Below are positions 23,273 through 31,516 of a stretch of DNA of 64,000 nucleotides, piece by piece (within the stretch, counting starts at the first letter, position 1; every line of letters begins with the position of its first letter). The position numbers were made by a program, and so were the translations under genes. The notes below the pieces were generated by a model that made no database searches, was not told where the DNA came from, and saw only the letters and a list, made by a program, of their open reading frames with translations. The DNA lies in NCBI RefSeq assembly GCF_044465595.1, contig NZ_JBITLV010000006.1, forward strand, positions 248,001-312,000. The letters run 5' to 3'. The DNA comes from Spongisporangium articulatum (GTDB taxonomy: Bacteria; Actinomycetota; Actinomycetes; Actinomycetales; Kineosporiaceae).

Positions 23273-24355
23273 ATGGAACACGTACCGCCGAACTGGTTCG
23301 CCACCGTGATGGGCACGGGGATCGTCGCCGTCGGGGCGAAGCTGCTGCCCGTCTCGTCGCCGCTGCTGGACGCCGTGGCGCTCGTCTTCTGGCTGCTGGC
23401 GGTGGCGGTGCTGGCCGGGGTGGGCGCCGCGTACGTGGGCCACTGGGTGCGGCACCCGGACCGGGCCCGGGCCCACCTGTCCGACCCGGTCGTGGCCCAC
23501 TTCCACGGCGCCGTGCCGATGGCCCTCCTGACCGTCGGCGCGGGCACCCTGCTGGTCGGGTCCGACGTCCTCGGGCCCGGTCCGGCGCTGTGCATCGACT
23601 GGGGCCTGTGGCTTGTCGGCACCCTGCTCGGGCTGGCGACCGCGGTCGGCGTCCCGTACCTGGCCATCACCCGGCACGCACCCACGCCGGCGTTCGGCGG
23701 CTGGTTGATGCCCGTCGTCCCGCCGATGGTCTCCGCCTCGACCGGCGCGCTGCTCGCGCCGTCGTTGTCGGGGCAGGCCGCCACGACGCTGCTCGCCGCC
23801 TGCGCGGCGCTGTTCGGGGCGTCGCTGCTCGCCGCCCTGTGTGTGATCGCGGCGATCTGGCAGCGACTCGCGACGCAGGGCGTGGGAGCCGCGGCGGCCG
23901 TGCCGACGGTGTGGATCGTGCTGGGCCCGCTCGGCCAGTCGATCACCGCCGCGAACGGTCTGGCCAACCGGGTACCGGACGCCCTGCGCGCCTCCGCGGT
24001 CGATGCGGCGGTCGTGTTCGGGCTCTGCGTCTGGGGTTTCGCGCTGCTGTGGCTGGCGTTGGCCCTCGGCCTGACGCTGCGGACGGCGCGCACCGACCTG
24101 CCGTTCTCGCTGACCTGGTGGAGCTTCACGTTCCCGCTGGGCACCGTCGTCACCGGGACCAGCGCCCTCGCCGTGCACACGGAGCTTGACGTGTTCCGCT
24201 GGACGGCGGTGCTCCTGTTCACCGGCCTGCTCGCCCTGTGGTCGCTGGTCGCCGCCCGTACCGTCCGCGGCCTGGCGACCGGCGCCTTCCGGGCGCCGCG
24301 CCCCGCCCCCTCGGCCGTCGTCCGCCCGCGCCGGGAGCTGGACTATGCGATCTGA
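23273..24355 (+). CDS. TDT family (TehA/SSU1/malate type) transporter
   Basis: 360 aa with ten hydrophobic helices. The N-terminus VPPNWFATVMGTGIVAVGA is the TDT family signature and HFHGAVPMALLTVGAG follows after helix 2. Members move C4-dicarboxylates, tellurite or sulfite; in this divergent LysR-TDT layout a sulfite or dicarboxylate exporter is likely, but the substrate is not shown by the sequence. Confidence 0.9.
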   Translation: MEHVPPNWFATVMGTGIVAVGAKLLPVSSPLLDAVALVFWLLAVAVLAGVGAAYVGHWVRHPDRARAHLSDPVVAHFHGAVPMALLTVGAGTLLVGSDVLGPGPALCIDWGLWLVGTLLGLATAVGVPYLAITRHAPTPAFGGWLMPVVPPMVSASTGALLAPSLSGQAATTLLAACAALFGASLLAALCVIAAIWQRLATQGVGAAAAVPTVWIVLGPLGQSITAANGLANRVPDALRASAVDAAVVFGLCVWGFALLWLALALGLTLRTARTDLPFSLTWWSFTFPLGTVVTGTSALAVHTELDVFRWTAVLLFTGLLALWSLVAARTVRGLATGAFRAPRPAPSAVVRPRRELDYAI

Positions 24356-24364
24356 GAACCCGCG

Positions 24365-25771
24365 CTAGACAGGCGTTCCCGTGACGACCGCCTCGTTCGT
24401 CCAGTCGCCGCCCGAGGCCACCGGAAGAACCCCGGCAAAGGCGGGGACGGGCATGGAGAGGCAGGTCTGGTCGACACCGTGCGAGACCACCTCGCGGTAC
24501 ACGCCCGGGTCGAGATCGGGACCCCAGTACCGCCCGGCGTCCTGGGTCACCCCGTCGGGGCCGGTGAAGACGGACCTGACGCTCAGCGCCCCGCAGGCCA
24601 TGATCGACCGGCCGGTGAACACCACCTCGACGTCGCGGTTGCGCGGCGCTCTGAAGGTCTCGTGCAGCACGAACCCGTTCTTCTGGACCGTGCCGTTCGG
24701 GTGCGCGGCGATCTCCTCCGCCAGCCGGTCACCCCAGTCGCCGGGTGCGAACTGCCCGGCCGGCGCCTTCCCGGAGTCCTTGGCGGACTGCAGGTATCGC
24801 GCGTAGGTACGGAACCGCTGGACCATCTCGGCGCGCTGGTTCGCGCTGACCACCTCGAGGTACCCGTCCTCGGTCGTGATCGGGCGCCCCATGGTCACCT
24901 GGGCACCGGGGTCGGAGGCGTACCCGGTGTCCAGCACGAGTTTCCACGGCGTCGTGGGGGCGTTCCGGCGGAAGACCATGCGCTCCAGCCACGTGCGGTC
25001 GGCATCATGCATCGACGTGGCCACCTCGACCAGGAACGTCGCCGGGTAACCCGTCTGGTGCTCCAGGTAGATCTGTTTGGCCGTGTACGAACCGGGTTCG
25101 GTCCGGATCAGGCAGCCGCAGTGCGCCCGCGACACGTCACCGATCAGGGCCGGGCCGTCGTCCAGCTCCCTCAGCAGGTCGAGCCCGCAGCCGACCAGGG
25201 CCAGTTCCCGCGCCTCCCAGAAGGCGGCGAACACCTTCTCGGCGCCGTTCGGGGTGATCACCGTGCGCCCCGGCGCCGGCGCGCGTGTGCTCAGTTCGGC
25301 GGGCGGGTCACCGACGACGGGGGATGCGCAGGCCTCGGCGCGAGTCGTGGCGTCGAGGGCCGAGCTACTTTCGTCACCGTGGTGGTGCAGGGCCCGCAGC
25401 CCGTAGAACGTGGCGACGAACGCGAGCACCCCCACGGACATGAGCGCGGCCATGGCCGGCCAGCTGCGCCGCTGCCGCCGGGGCTGAGCGGGCATGACCG
25501 GCTGAACCGGCTGGGCCGGCAGGCGGGAGTGGCTCGGGGCGGCGCCGAGACCCTGGGGGTAGGGCGAGACCGGCCGTCCCGGGTCCACGGGCGCGTATCC
25601 GGCGGACACCGGAGTCTGGCCGGTCGGTGGTGCCGGCATCGGCGGGCGCGGCGCCGGAATCCGGGTCGCCTGGGTCCAGGTCGTCCCGTCCCACCAGCGC
25701 TCACCCGCACCCGCCGGGTTCGCCGGGTCCGGATACCAGCCTGGCCCCGGTACAGGGCTGGTCTGCGACAT
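24365..25771 (-). CDS. DUF2510 membrane-anchored protein of unknown function
   Basis: 468 aa from ATG 25771. Residues about 8-32 (GWYPDP ... RWWDGTTWT) are a DUF2510 motif, followed by a Pro-rich cytosolic linker, one membrane helix (about 112-130, ALMSVGVLAFVATFYGL) and a large outside domain with several cysteines (ACASP, GCGLDLL, HCGC, MACGAL, TCLS). The outside domain is not one I recognise. It converges with the TDT gene (9-bp gap). Confidence 0.75.
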   Translation of the reverse strand: MSQTSPVPGPGWYPDPANPAGAGERWWDGTTWTQATRIPAPRPPMPAPPTGQTPVSAGYAPVDPGRPVSPYPQGLGAAPSHSRLPAQPVQPVMPAQPRRQRRSWPAMAALMSVGVLAFVATFYGLRALHHHGDESSSALDATTRAEACASPVVGDPPAELSTRAPAPGRTVITPNGAEKVFAAFWEARELALVGCGLDLLRELDDGPALIGDVSRAHCGCLIRTEPGSYTAKQIYLEHQTGYPATFLVEVATSMHDADRTWLERMVFRRNAPTTPWKLVLDTGYASDPGAQVTMGRPITTEDGYLEVVSANQRAEMVQRFRTYARYLQSAKDSGKAPAGQFAPGDWGDRLAEEIAAHPNGTVQKNGFVLHETFRAPRNRDVEVVFTGRSIMACGALSVRSVFTGPDGVTQDAGRYWGPDLDPGVYREVVSHGVDQTCLSMPVPAFAGVLPVASGGDWTNEAVVTGTPV

Positions 25772-25818
25772 GGGTCCGGATTCGGCACCCGGGCCGGACG
25801 CCTTGAAGCGCACGCCCG

Positions 25819-25865
25819 GAACGTGTGGGATCGGTGACCGGATACGTCACGGAACCCACACGTTC
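25819..25865. repeat. 20-bp inverted repeat in a divergent intergenic region
   Basis: Arms 25819-25838 and 25846-25865 match at 18 of 20 positions with a 7-base loop; the outer 11 bases (GAACGTGTGGG) are perfect. It lies between two divergent genes, so it cannot be a terminator for either. It may be an operator or a mobile palindromic element. Confidence 0.7.
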
Positions 25866-25905
25866 ACCCCGATCCAGACGCCCCGGGCGGACTACAGTCC
25901 GCGGG

Positions 25906-26070
25906 ATGGGAGCGTGGGGGATGGGCGTCCTGGATGACGACGGCGCCTGGGACTACCTGGGCGACCTGATCGCCCGTCCCCAGGCCGAACGGACCACCAC
26001 GCGGGACGCCCCGACCCGCAGGTCGAGCAGAGTCGGGTCCGAATCTCCCGCAGTCGGGTCCTGGTCGTGA
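25906..26070 (+). CDS. DUF4259-like N-terminal fragment (54 aa)
   Basis: MGAWGMGVLDDDGAWDYLGD resembles the start of DUF4259 proteins (MGxWGxGxFxNDxAxDxxGD), which usually have about 120-140 residues. After residue 30 the match is lost, so it is probably a truncated member. TACAGT (25893-25898) lies 7 nt before the ATG, the same leaderless arrangement as intact genes nearby. Its stop overlaps the next start by 4 bp. Confidence 0.45.
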   Translation: MGAWGMGVLDDDGAWDYLGDLIARPQAERTTTRDAPTRRSSRVGSESPAVGSWS

Positions 26071-26456
26071 CTGCCGACGAGGCCGACCGCGCCGAGACCG
26101 AGGCGCGGCTGCCCGCCGAACCGGACGACCGGAACCGGCCGCGGCTGCACGACCCGGACGAGATCCCACGTCTGGCTTCAGAACTCGGTACCGCCCGGAC
26201 GGACCTCGTGGTGCTGGAGATCGACGAGGCGGTCGGCTGGCCGGCCTGGCGACCTGGGGGTTTCTCGCTCTACCGCCCGGCCCAGCAGATCCTGGCTCGC
26301 TACCGGCTCGTCCCGCAGGCTTCGGGCGGGTATCGGCTCGATCCGCCCTGGAACCCGCGGTACCCCAGATCGAGCAGCTCGGTCGCGCGGGCGTCGCCGA
26401 CCGTTCAGAACGGTGGGGCGGACGGCGTGAGCCGGGCCGGTCGGTCCGGCACCTGA
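26067..26456 (+). CDS. hypothetical protein coupled to the DUF4259-like fragment
   Basis: 129 aa from GTG 26067 (GTGA overlap). The central part (TDLVVLEIDEAVGWPAWRPG, then LYRPAQQILARYRLVP) looks protein-like; the last 40 residues are Ser/Arg-rich and overlap the end of the HNH gene by 52 bp. I do not recognise it. With the fragment before it, this may be remnant DNA beside an HNH endonuclease gene. Confidence 0.35.
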   Translation: MTADEADRAETEARLPAEPDDRNRPRLHDPDEIPRLASELGTARTDLVVLEIDEAVGWPAWRPGGFSLYRPAQQILARYRLVPQASGGYRLDPPWNPRYPRSSSSVARASPTVQNGGADGVSRAGRSGT

Positions 26457-27796
26457 GTGCCGCCCGGGGTCCGCCACACCAGCGTCGCGGCGTCTTCGTG
26501 GCGGACGGTCCAGCCGGTCTCGTGCTTGACCCGGTGGTGGTGACCACACAACGACTGGCCATTGCAGGCGCACGTCGCACCACCTGCGGAATGCGCTGTG
26601 CGATGGTCGAAATCACACGCTGACGCCCGAGTACGACACCCGGGGAACCGGCAGTACCGATCCCGGACCTGCACATGGTCTTTCAACGCCGCCGACGCCA
26701 CGTACTTCGCGGTGCGCGTGCTCTTGCCCAACCCGAGCAACGTCCCGTGCTCGCCGTCGACGACCGCGCACTGGAACGTCCCTGATTCGACGGCATCCGC
26801 AGCCAACCGCCGAGCGAGGAGCGCGGTGGCCGGGCCGTACCCGTCGAGGTGGGCGGGCTGCTCACTGTCCCCGGCCAGAACGTTGAACGGCACCGTGATC
26901 ATGAGCCGCGTCTTCGGCTGTACCCCCGTGGTTTCCCCGGTCAGCAGGTCCACGAGGACGTCAGCCCGGCGCTGGTCCGCAGTACGTGAGTCCTTGACCT
27001 GAGCCGCGGTCTGCTCCAGCACCGCCCGCACTCGCAGCCCGTCCTCGGCCGGCAGCAACGCCCACAGTTCGACCATGTCGCCGTTGACGGGCGTGAACAC
27101 CACCCGCCGCGAAGCCCGCGCCTCCAGCGCACGCTCTTCGGCGACCTCCGGTTCCGCCGCGAGCACCCACCCCTTCAACAACTCCCGCAGCCCTGGCACC
27201 GTCACCCCACTCGCCGCCTCGATCGCGGCCGCCTCCAACCGACGACGCACCGACTCGTTCCGGACGTTGGTGAGACCGTCGGCGATGGTCTCGGCCTTCC
27301 GCGCATCGACCACTCCGATCGCCAAGGCGTCGAGGGTGGCCGGGAACCGGTCGATCAACCGGCACGAGGTGTCCTGCAGCTTGGTCGCCGCATACCGCGA
27401 CATGCCCGTCTCGACCGCGATCTCATCGGCCACCGCCCGCAACGCCAACTCCGGCACCCGGTCGGTCACCGGCGCCCGCCGCGCGGTCAGCTCCGCGACC
27501 AACTCCAACTCCTGGGCCGCCAAAGCCGCCTTCGCCCGTTGCAAACCCCGCAACCCGGCCAGCAGCAACCGATCATCGGCATCCGTCACCGCCGCGCGGT
27601 CGTTCAGGGCATGCAACCGCAGCGACAAGGCCTCACCGGACGCGGAATCGAACTCCCACGCGCGCCCGTCCACCAGAGCCTCACGCGCGAACTCACGTTC
27701 CAGCTCACGCCAATGAGCCAGTTCATCCGGAGTCAGCTCCGGCTCCAGGAGAGGCGGCTCGTCGCCCCACCCGCTCTCCACGGAGCATTCCGACAT
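26405..27796 (-). CDS. DUF222 and HNH endonuclease domain protein
   Basis: 463 aa from ATG 27796. Residues about 25-330 are the DUF222 helical region; the C-terminus has the HNH nuclease core CRFPGCRTRASACDFDHR ... CACNGQSLCGHHHRVKH, with zinc cysteines, the DH pair and the final HH. These proteins are present in many copies in actinomycete genomes and their role is not established; a mobile or DNA-repair function has been suggested. The codon use is less GC-rich at third positions than in its neighbours (more CAA, AAC, GAC mixtures), compatible with transfer. A perfect TATAAT lies 7 nt before the ATG. Confidence 0.92.
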   Translation of the reverse strand: MSECSVESGWGDEPPLLEPELTPDELAHWRELEREFAREALVDGRAWEFDSASGEALSLRLHALNDRAAVTDADDRLLLAGLRGLQRAKAALAAQELELVAELTARRAPVTDRVPELALRAVADEIAVETGMSRYAATKLQDTSCRLIDRFPATLDALAIGVVDARKAETIADGLTNVRNESVRRRLEAAAIEAASGVTVPGLRELLKGWVLAAEPEVAEERALEARASRRVVFTPVNGDMVELWALLPAEDGLRVRAVLEQTAAQVKDSRTADQRRADVLVDLLTGETTGVQPKTRLMITVPFNVLAGDSEQPAHLDGYGPATALLARRLAADAVESGTFQCAVVDGEHGTLLGLGKSTRTAKYVASAALKDHVQVRDRYCRFPGCRTRASACDFDHRTAHSAGGATCACNGQSLCGHHHRVKHETGWTVRHEDAATLVWRTPGGTQVPDRPARLTPSAPPF

Positions 27797-27803
27797 GTGT
27801 TCG

Positions 27804-27809
27804 ATTATA
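27804..27809 (-). promoter_or_regulatory. consensus TATAAT -10 of the HNH gene
   Basis: TATAAT on the minus strand (27809-27804) ends 7 nt before ATG 27796, so the mRNA would be leaderless. It is flanked on both sides by TCGAAC, a direct repeat (TCGAAC-TATAA-TCGAAC). Confidence 0.65.
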
Positions 27810-27877
27810 GTTCGAAACAACCTCTGCCGCAAGGCAAATGCCGGATCTGCGTCGATCCCTCAGTGCCCATGACCGGG

Positions 27878-28105
27878 CTATTCGGCCGCGACGTAGTCCT
27901 GGAACCAGGCGGCCAGGTGCGTGGCCTCGTGGCCGACCACGCCGACGACGGCCACGAGGGCGACGAGCAGCAGGAGGCGCCTGATCGACCGGCCCCGGGC
28001 CGATTTCCGGCGGATCGGGGCGCGCGCGACCCGGTGCCCGCGGGCCAGGTCCGGCCGGTAAGGCAGGTCCCACCCGTCGTAACGTCCCGATCCACCGTGC
28101 GTCAT
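27878..28105 (-). CDS. small basic membrane protein (75 aa)
   Basis: A basic N-terminal half (PIRRKSARGRSIRR) precedes one membrane helix (LLLLVALVAVVGVVGH, about 44-59) and a short amphipathic tail. The start ATG 28105 has GAAGG 1-5 nt before it, too close for a normal ribosome site. I do not recognise the family; size and layout suggest a single-pass inner membrane protein. Confidence 0.5.
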   Translation of the reverse strand: MTHGGSGRYDGWDLPYRPDLARGHRVARAPIRRKSARGRSIRRLLLLVALVAVVGVVGHEATHLAAWFQDYVAAE

Positions 28106-28110
28106 GCCTT

Positions 28111-28156
28111 CAAGATCGACTTCTCGCGAGGACCCTTGAGGAGTTTGTTGATCTTG
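28111..28156 (-). other. inverted repeat before the 75-aa gene
   Basis: CAAGATCGAC (28111-28120) and GTTGATCTTG (28147-28156) pair at 9 of 10 positions around a 26-base loop. It follows the stop of the upstream gene (28179) and ends 6 bases from the next start, so it may terminate one transcript or fold over the ribosome site of the other. Confidence 0.45.
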
Positions 28157-28178
28157 GTGTCTGTGAGTCGACTGTGGG

Positions 28179-28991
28179 TCAGTCGGCGGGTTCGAGGATG
28201 CCGTTGACCGCGGCCACCATGGCCCGCCGGGACACGGAGTCGAGCTCGCGCAACGTCCGGGCCCGCGAGACCGCCTCGTGCCCCGTGACGGCCGCGCCGT
28301 CGTCCTCGGAGGCCAGCTGCACGATCGCCCGGACGCGGGCGGCGGTGGCCAGGACCCGCAGGCAACGGCCCGGCGTCCCGTCGGGCAGCGACCCCGGCTC
28401 CAGCCCGCCGTCGCGGATCGCGGCGACCCGGTCGGCGGCGTCCTCCCGCCAGCGCGCGATGTCGAGCCGGGCCAGTTCGGCGATCGCGGTGTTCAGGGCC
28501 GAGCGCAGCTCCCGGTCGGCGTCCGCCACGGACATGGCGAGCAGGGCGGCCACGCCGCCGGGGCGGTTGTCCACCGCAACGGCGTGCCAGGTGACCATCG
28601 CGCCCGGCTCGTAGACCGAGCCGAACTCCGTGACGTCGGGGACCAGGCCGAACCGGGCCCCGTCGCCCACGCCGACCAACACCGACTCGCCCGCGGCCAG
28701 CGCCGCCTCGTTGAATGCGGCCGGCCCCGGCAGGCCGAGCAGGTCGCCCGGGGCGGGTAGCACGACGCGGAACTCCGTACCAGGCGGCAGCATCGGCAGG
28801 ACGTCCACCAGCCGGGCGGGGACGCCGCCCGCGGGCAGCCCGAACTCCGCCGCGACGGCGTCGTCCACCAGGACGTCGTGCGGCTCGTCGTCCCGCACCA
28901 CGGCCCGGCCCACGGACACCACGTCGCAGCGACCGCCGAGCAGAGCCGTCCCCCAGGCGGCGAGACGCACGGAGCGGGGGAGATCCAGCAC
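28179..28991 (-). CDS. conserved actinobacterial protein of unknown function (270 aa)
   Basis: From GTG 28991. The N-terminus MLDLPRSVRLAAWGTALLGG is a recognisable start of a conserved actinobacterial family; the protein is soluble, mostly helical in its C-terminal half, with no cysteine cluster or known catalytic motif. TACCCT (minus 29003-28998) lies 6 nt before the GTG. It is divergent from the ABC ATPase gene. Confidence 0.8.
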   Translation of the reverse strand: MLDLPRSVRLAAWGTALLGGRCDVVSVGRAVVRDDEPHDVLVDDAVAAEFGLPAGGVPARLVDVLPMLPPGTEFRVVLPAPGDLLGLPGPAAFNEAALAAGESVLVGVGDGARFGLVPDVTEFGSVYEPGAMVTWHAVAVDNRPGGVAALLAMSVADADRELRSALNTAIAELARLDIARWREDAADRVAAIRDGGLEPGSLPDGTPGRCLRVLATAARVRAIVQLASEDDGAAVTGHEAVSRARTLRELDSVSRRAMVAAVNGILEPAD

Positions 28992-29057
28992 CCGTTCAGG
29001 GTAAACGCCGAACGGCGGGTGAAGCGCCCGTACGGGCGTGCCCTAGGGTCGGGGCCC

Positions 29058-29846
29058 ATGAGCGTTGTGCTCGACCTCGAGTCCGTGAGCATCGTCCGGG
29101 ACGGGGCGACCCTGCTGGACGACGTGAGCTGGCAGGTGCGCGAGGGGGAGCGGTGGGTGGTGCTCGGCGCGAACGGCGCCGGGAAGACGACGTTGATGCA
29201 GATCGCGGCGGCCCACCTGCACCCGTCGAAGGGCCGCGCCGAGATCCTCGGCGAGACCCTGGGCCGCACCGACGTGTTCGAGCTGCGTCCGCGCATCGGC
29301 CTGGCCAGCGCGGCCACCGCGGAACGCATCCCGCCCGGCGAGCGGATCGAGGACGTCGTGCTGACCGCCGCGTACGCGATCTCCGGCCGGTGGCGGGAGC
29401 GCTACGACGACATGGACGAGGGCCGCGCGGCCGACCTGCTGGCCGCGTTCGGCATCAAGCACCTGGCCGGGCGCCGGTTCGGCACCCTGTCGGAGGGCGA
29501 GCGCAAGCGCGTCCAGCTGGCCCGCTCGATGATGACCGACCCCGAGCTCGTGCTGCTCGACGAGCCGGCCGCGGGCCTTGACCTGGGCAGCCGGGAGCTG
29601 CTGGTCCGCGACCTGGCGGGTCTGGCCCAGGACCCGACGTCCCCGGTCCTGGTCCTGGTCACGCACCATGTGGAGGAGATCCCGCCGGGGTTCACCCACG
29701 TGCTGCTGCTGCGTGACGGGAAGGCCGTGTACTCGGGGCCCTTGAACGAGGGCCTGACGGACGCGAACCTGACAGCCACCTTCGACGTTCCTTTGAGAGT
29801 GCATCACGCCGCGGACCGCTGGTACGCGGTGCTCAAGATGGACTGA
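29058..29846 (+). CDS. ABC transporter ATP-binding protein (single domain)
   Basis: 262 aa from ATG 29058. Walker A GANGAGKTT (about 37-45), signature LSEGERKR (about 149) and Walker B LVLLDEPAAGLD (about 167) are present; the switch His is in VLVTHHVEE. There is no permease gene next to it. The sequence resembles the cytosolic ModF/iron-type ATPases of actinomycetes. TAGGGT (29044-29049) is 8 nt before the ATG. Confidence 0.9.
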   Translation: MSVVLDLESVSIVRDGATLLDDVSWQVREGERWVVLGANGAGKTTLMQIAAAHLHPSKGRAEILGETLGRTDVFELRPRIGLASAATAERIPPGERIEDVVLTAAYAISGRWRERYDDMDEGRAADLLAAFGIKHLAGRRFGTLSEGERKRVQLARSMMTDPELVLLDEPAAGLDLGSRELLVRDLAGLAQDPTSPVLVLVTHHVEEIPPGFTHVLLLRDGKAVYSGPLNEGLTDANLTATFDVPLRVHHAADRWYAVLKMD

Positions 29847-29899
29847 GCGTCGGCTCGACCAGGGTTCGACAAGGGCTCGAACAGGACTGAGGGGGCGGC

Positions 29900-30352
29900 A
29901 TGGACTGGCTGCAGGAATCGCCGTGGCTGGCGTGGCTCGGGGTCGCGCTGCTGGCCGGCGTGGTCGAGGTGCTGACCCTCGACTTCGTGTTCGTGATGAT
30001 CGCCGGCGGTGCGGTGATCGCCTCCGTGACGGCGGCCCTGGGCGCCCCGTTCGCCGTCCAGGTGCTGGTGTTCGCGGTGGCGAGCGTCCTGCTGCTGTTC
30101 ACCGTGCGGCCAATCCTCAAGCGCTGGGCGGCCACCACCCCGATCCACGTCACCAACGCCGGCGCCCTGGTCGGCCGGGAGGCGCTGGTCCTGGAACCCG
30201 TGACCGACCGCACCGGTCAGGTCAAGCTCGCCGGGGAGGTGTGGACGGCGCGGACCGCGGGTGGGGCGGCCCTGACCACCGGGGCGCGGGTCGTCGTCCT
30301 GCGGATCGACGGCGCGACCGCCGTGGTGGGCCCCGAGGTACCCGCCGTCTAG
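29900..30352 (+). CDS. NfeD-like membrane protein
   Basis: 150 aa. Two or three membrane helices (residues 10-75) are followed by a C-terminal OB-fold (GREALVLEPVTDRTGQVKLAGEVWTAR), the NfeD arrangement. NfeD proteins work with stomatin-type SPFH proteins in membrane microdomains; the SPFH gene follows 48 bp downstream, so they form an operon. Confidence 0.92.
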   Translation: MDWLQESPWLAWLGVALLAGVVEVLTLDFVFVMIAGGAVIASVTAALGAPFAVQVLVFAVASVLLLFTVRPILKRWAATTPIHVTNAGALVGREALVLEPVTDRTGQVKLAGEVWTARTAGGAALTTGARVVVLRIDGATAVVGPEVPAV

Positions 30353-30400
30353 ACCTTGCTCATACTGGAAACACCACTGCAGGAAGGACATTCGACAATC

Positions 30401-31453
30401 ATGGACGACTCTTCGGGGGGCGCAGTGATCGCCTTGATCGTGCTGGCTCTCATCGTCATCTTCGCGCTGACGACCATCGCCAAGGCCATCCGGATCGTGC
30501 CGCAGGCGACCGCGGTGATCGTGGAACGGCTCGGCCGGTACTCGCGGACGCTGGAGGCGGGGCTGAACTTCCTGGTCCCCTTCGTCGACCGGCCGCGGGC
30601 CATCGTGGACCTGCGCGAGCAGGTGGTCTCGTTCCCGCCCCAACCCGTGATCACCAGCGACAACCTGGTGGTCAGCATCGACACGGTCATCTACTACCAG
30701 CCGACCGACCCGAAGGCGGCGACGTACGAGATCGCCAACTACATCCAGGGCATCGAACAGCTGACCGTCACCACCTTGCGCAACGTCATCGGCTCGCTCG
30801 ACCTCGAGCAGACGCTGACCAGCCGCGACCAGATCAACGGCCAGCTGCGGGGCGTCCTCGACGAGGCGACCGGCCGCTGGGGCATCCGGGTCAACCGGGT
30901 CGAACTGAAGGCGATCGACCCGCCGGCGTCGGTGCAGGACTCGATGGAGAAGCAGATGCGCGCCGAGCGGGACCGGCGCGCCGCGATCCTGAACGCCGAG
31001 GGTGTGAAGCAGTCCCAGATCCTGACGGCCGAGGGTGACAAGCAGTCCGCCATCCTGCGGGCCGAGGGTCAGGCGCAGGCCGCGATCCTCAAGGCGCAGG
31101 GTGAGTCCCGGGCCATCCTGCAGGTCTTCGACGCCATCCACCGGGGCAACCCCGACCCGAAGCTGCTGGCCTACCAGTACCTGCAGACGCTGCCGCAGAT
31201 CGCGAACTCGGCGTCGAGCAAGCTGTGGATCGTGCCGACGGAGCTCACCCAGGCGCTGAACAGCATCAGCGGCGCCCTGGGCGGCCGGGTCGGCAGCGAC
31301 GGCCCGTCGGGCGTGATCGGCGACTCCGGTCTGGACGACTCGATCGAGACGCCCACCCTGGAGGACCCGTCCGTGGCCCTCAGCCGCGCCCAGGCCGAGG
31401 CCGAGGGAGCGGTGAAGGACGCCGAGAGCGCGCGTCCGGACGAACCGAAGTAA
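30401..31453 (+). CDS. SPFH/stomatin-like band 7 protein
   Basis: 350 aa from ATG 30401 with AGGAAGG upstream. One N-terminal helix (about 8-26) is followed by the SPFH domain (IRIVPQATAVIVERLGRYSR, VDLREQVVSFPPQPVITSDN) and a long Ala/Glu/Gln coiled coil (AEGVKQSQILTAEGDKQSAI repeat). It should form large oligomers on the membrane and act with the NfeD protein, possibly in membrane quality control. Confidence 0.93.
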   Translation: MDDSSGGAVIALIVLALIVIFALTTIAKAIRIVPQATAVIVERLGRYSRTLEAGLNFLVPFVDRPRAIVDLREQVVSFPPQPVITSDNLVVSIDTVIYYQPTDPKAATYEIANYIQGIEQLTVTTLRNVIGSLDLEQTLTSRDQINGQLRGVLDEATGRWGIRVNRVELKAIDPPASVQDSMEKQMRAERDRRAAILNAEGVKQSQILTAEGDKQSAILRAEGQAQAAILKAQGESRAILQVFDAIHRGNPDPKLLAYQYLQTLPQIANSASSKLWIVPTELTQALNSISGALGGRVGSDGPSGVIGDSGLDDSIETPTLEDPSVALSRAQAEAEGAVKDAESARPDEPK

Positions 31454-31461
31454 CACCCTGT

Positions 31462-31516
31462 GGTGATCATGCAGAAACGTCCGCGCACCCCGCGCGGACG
31501 TTTCTGCATGATCACC
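31462..31516. terminator. 25-bp perfect inverted repeat between convergent genes
   Basis: Arms 31462-31486 and 31492-31516 are perfectly complementary with a 5-base loop (ACCCC). It starts 8 bases after the stomatin stop and contains the stop codon of the lytic transglycosylase (31512-31514). It shares the GTGATCATG start of its arms with the element at 3325-3406. Confidence 0.85.

Noticed and set aside
26067..26456. Toxin or immunity role for the 129-aa frame
   Set aside because: No recognised motif and an unclear C-terminus; the context alone does not support it.
27796..27815. Canonical LexA (SOS) box at the HNH promoter
   Set aside because: The TCGAAC half-sites are in direct, not inverted, order, so the standard palindromic box is absent.
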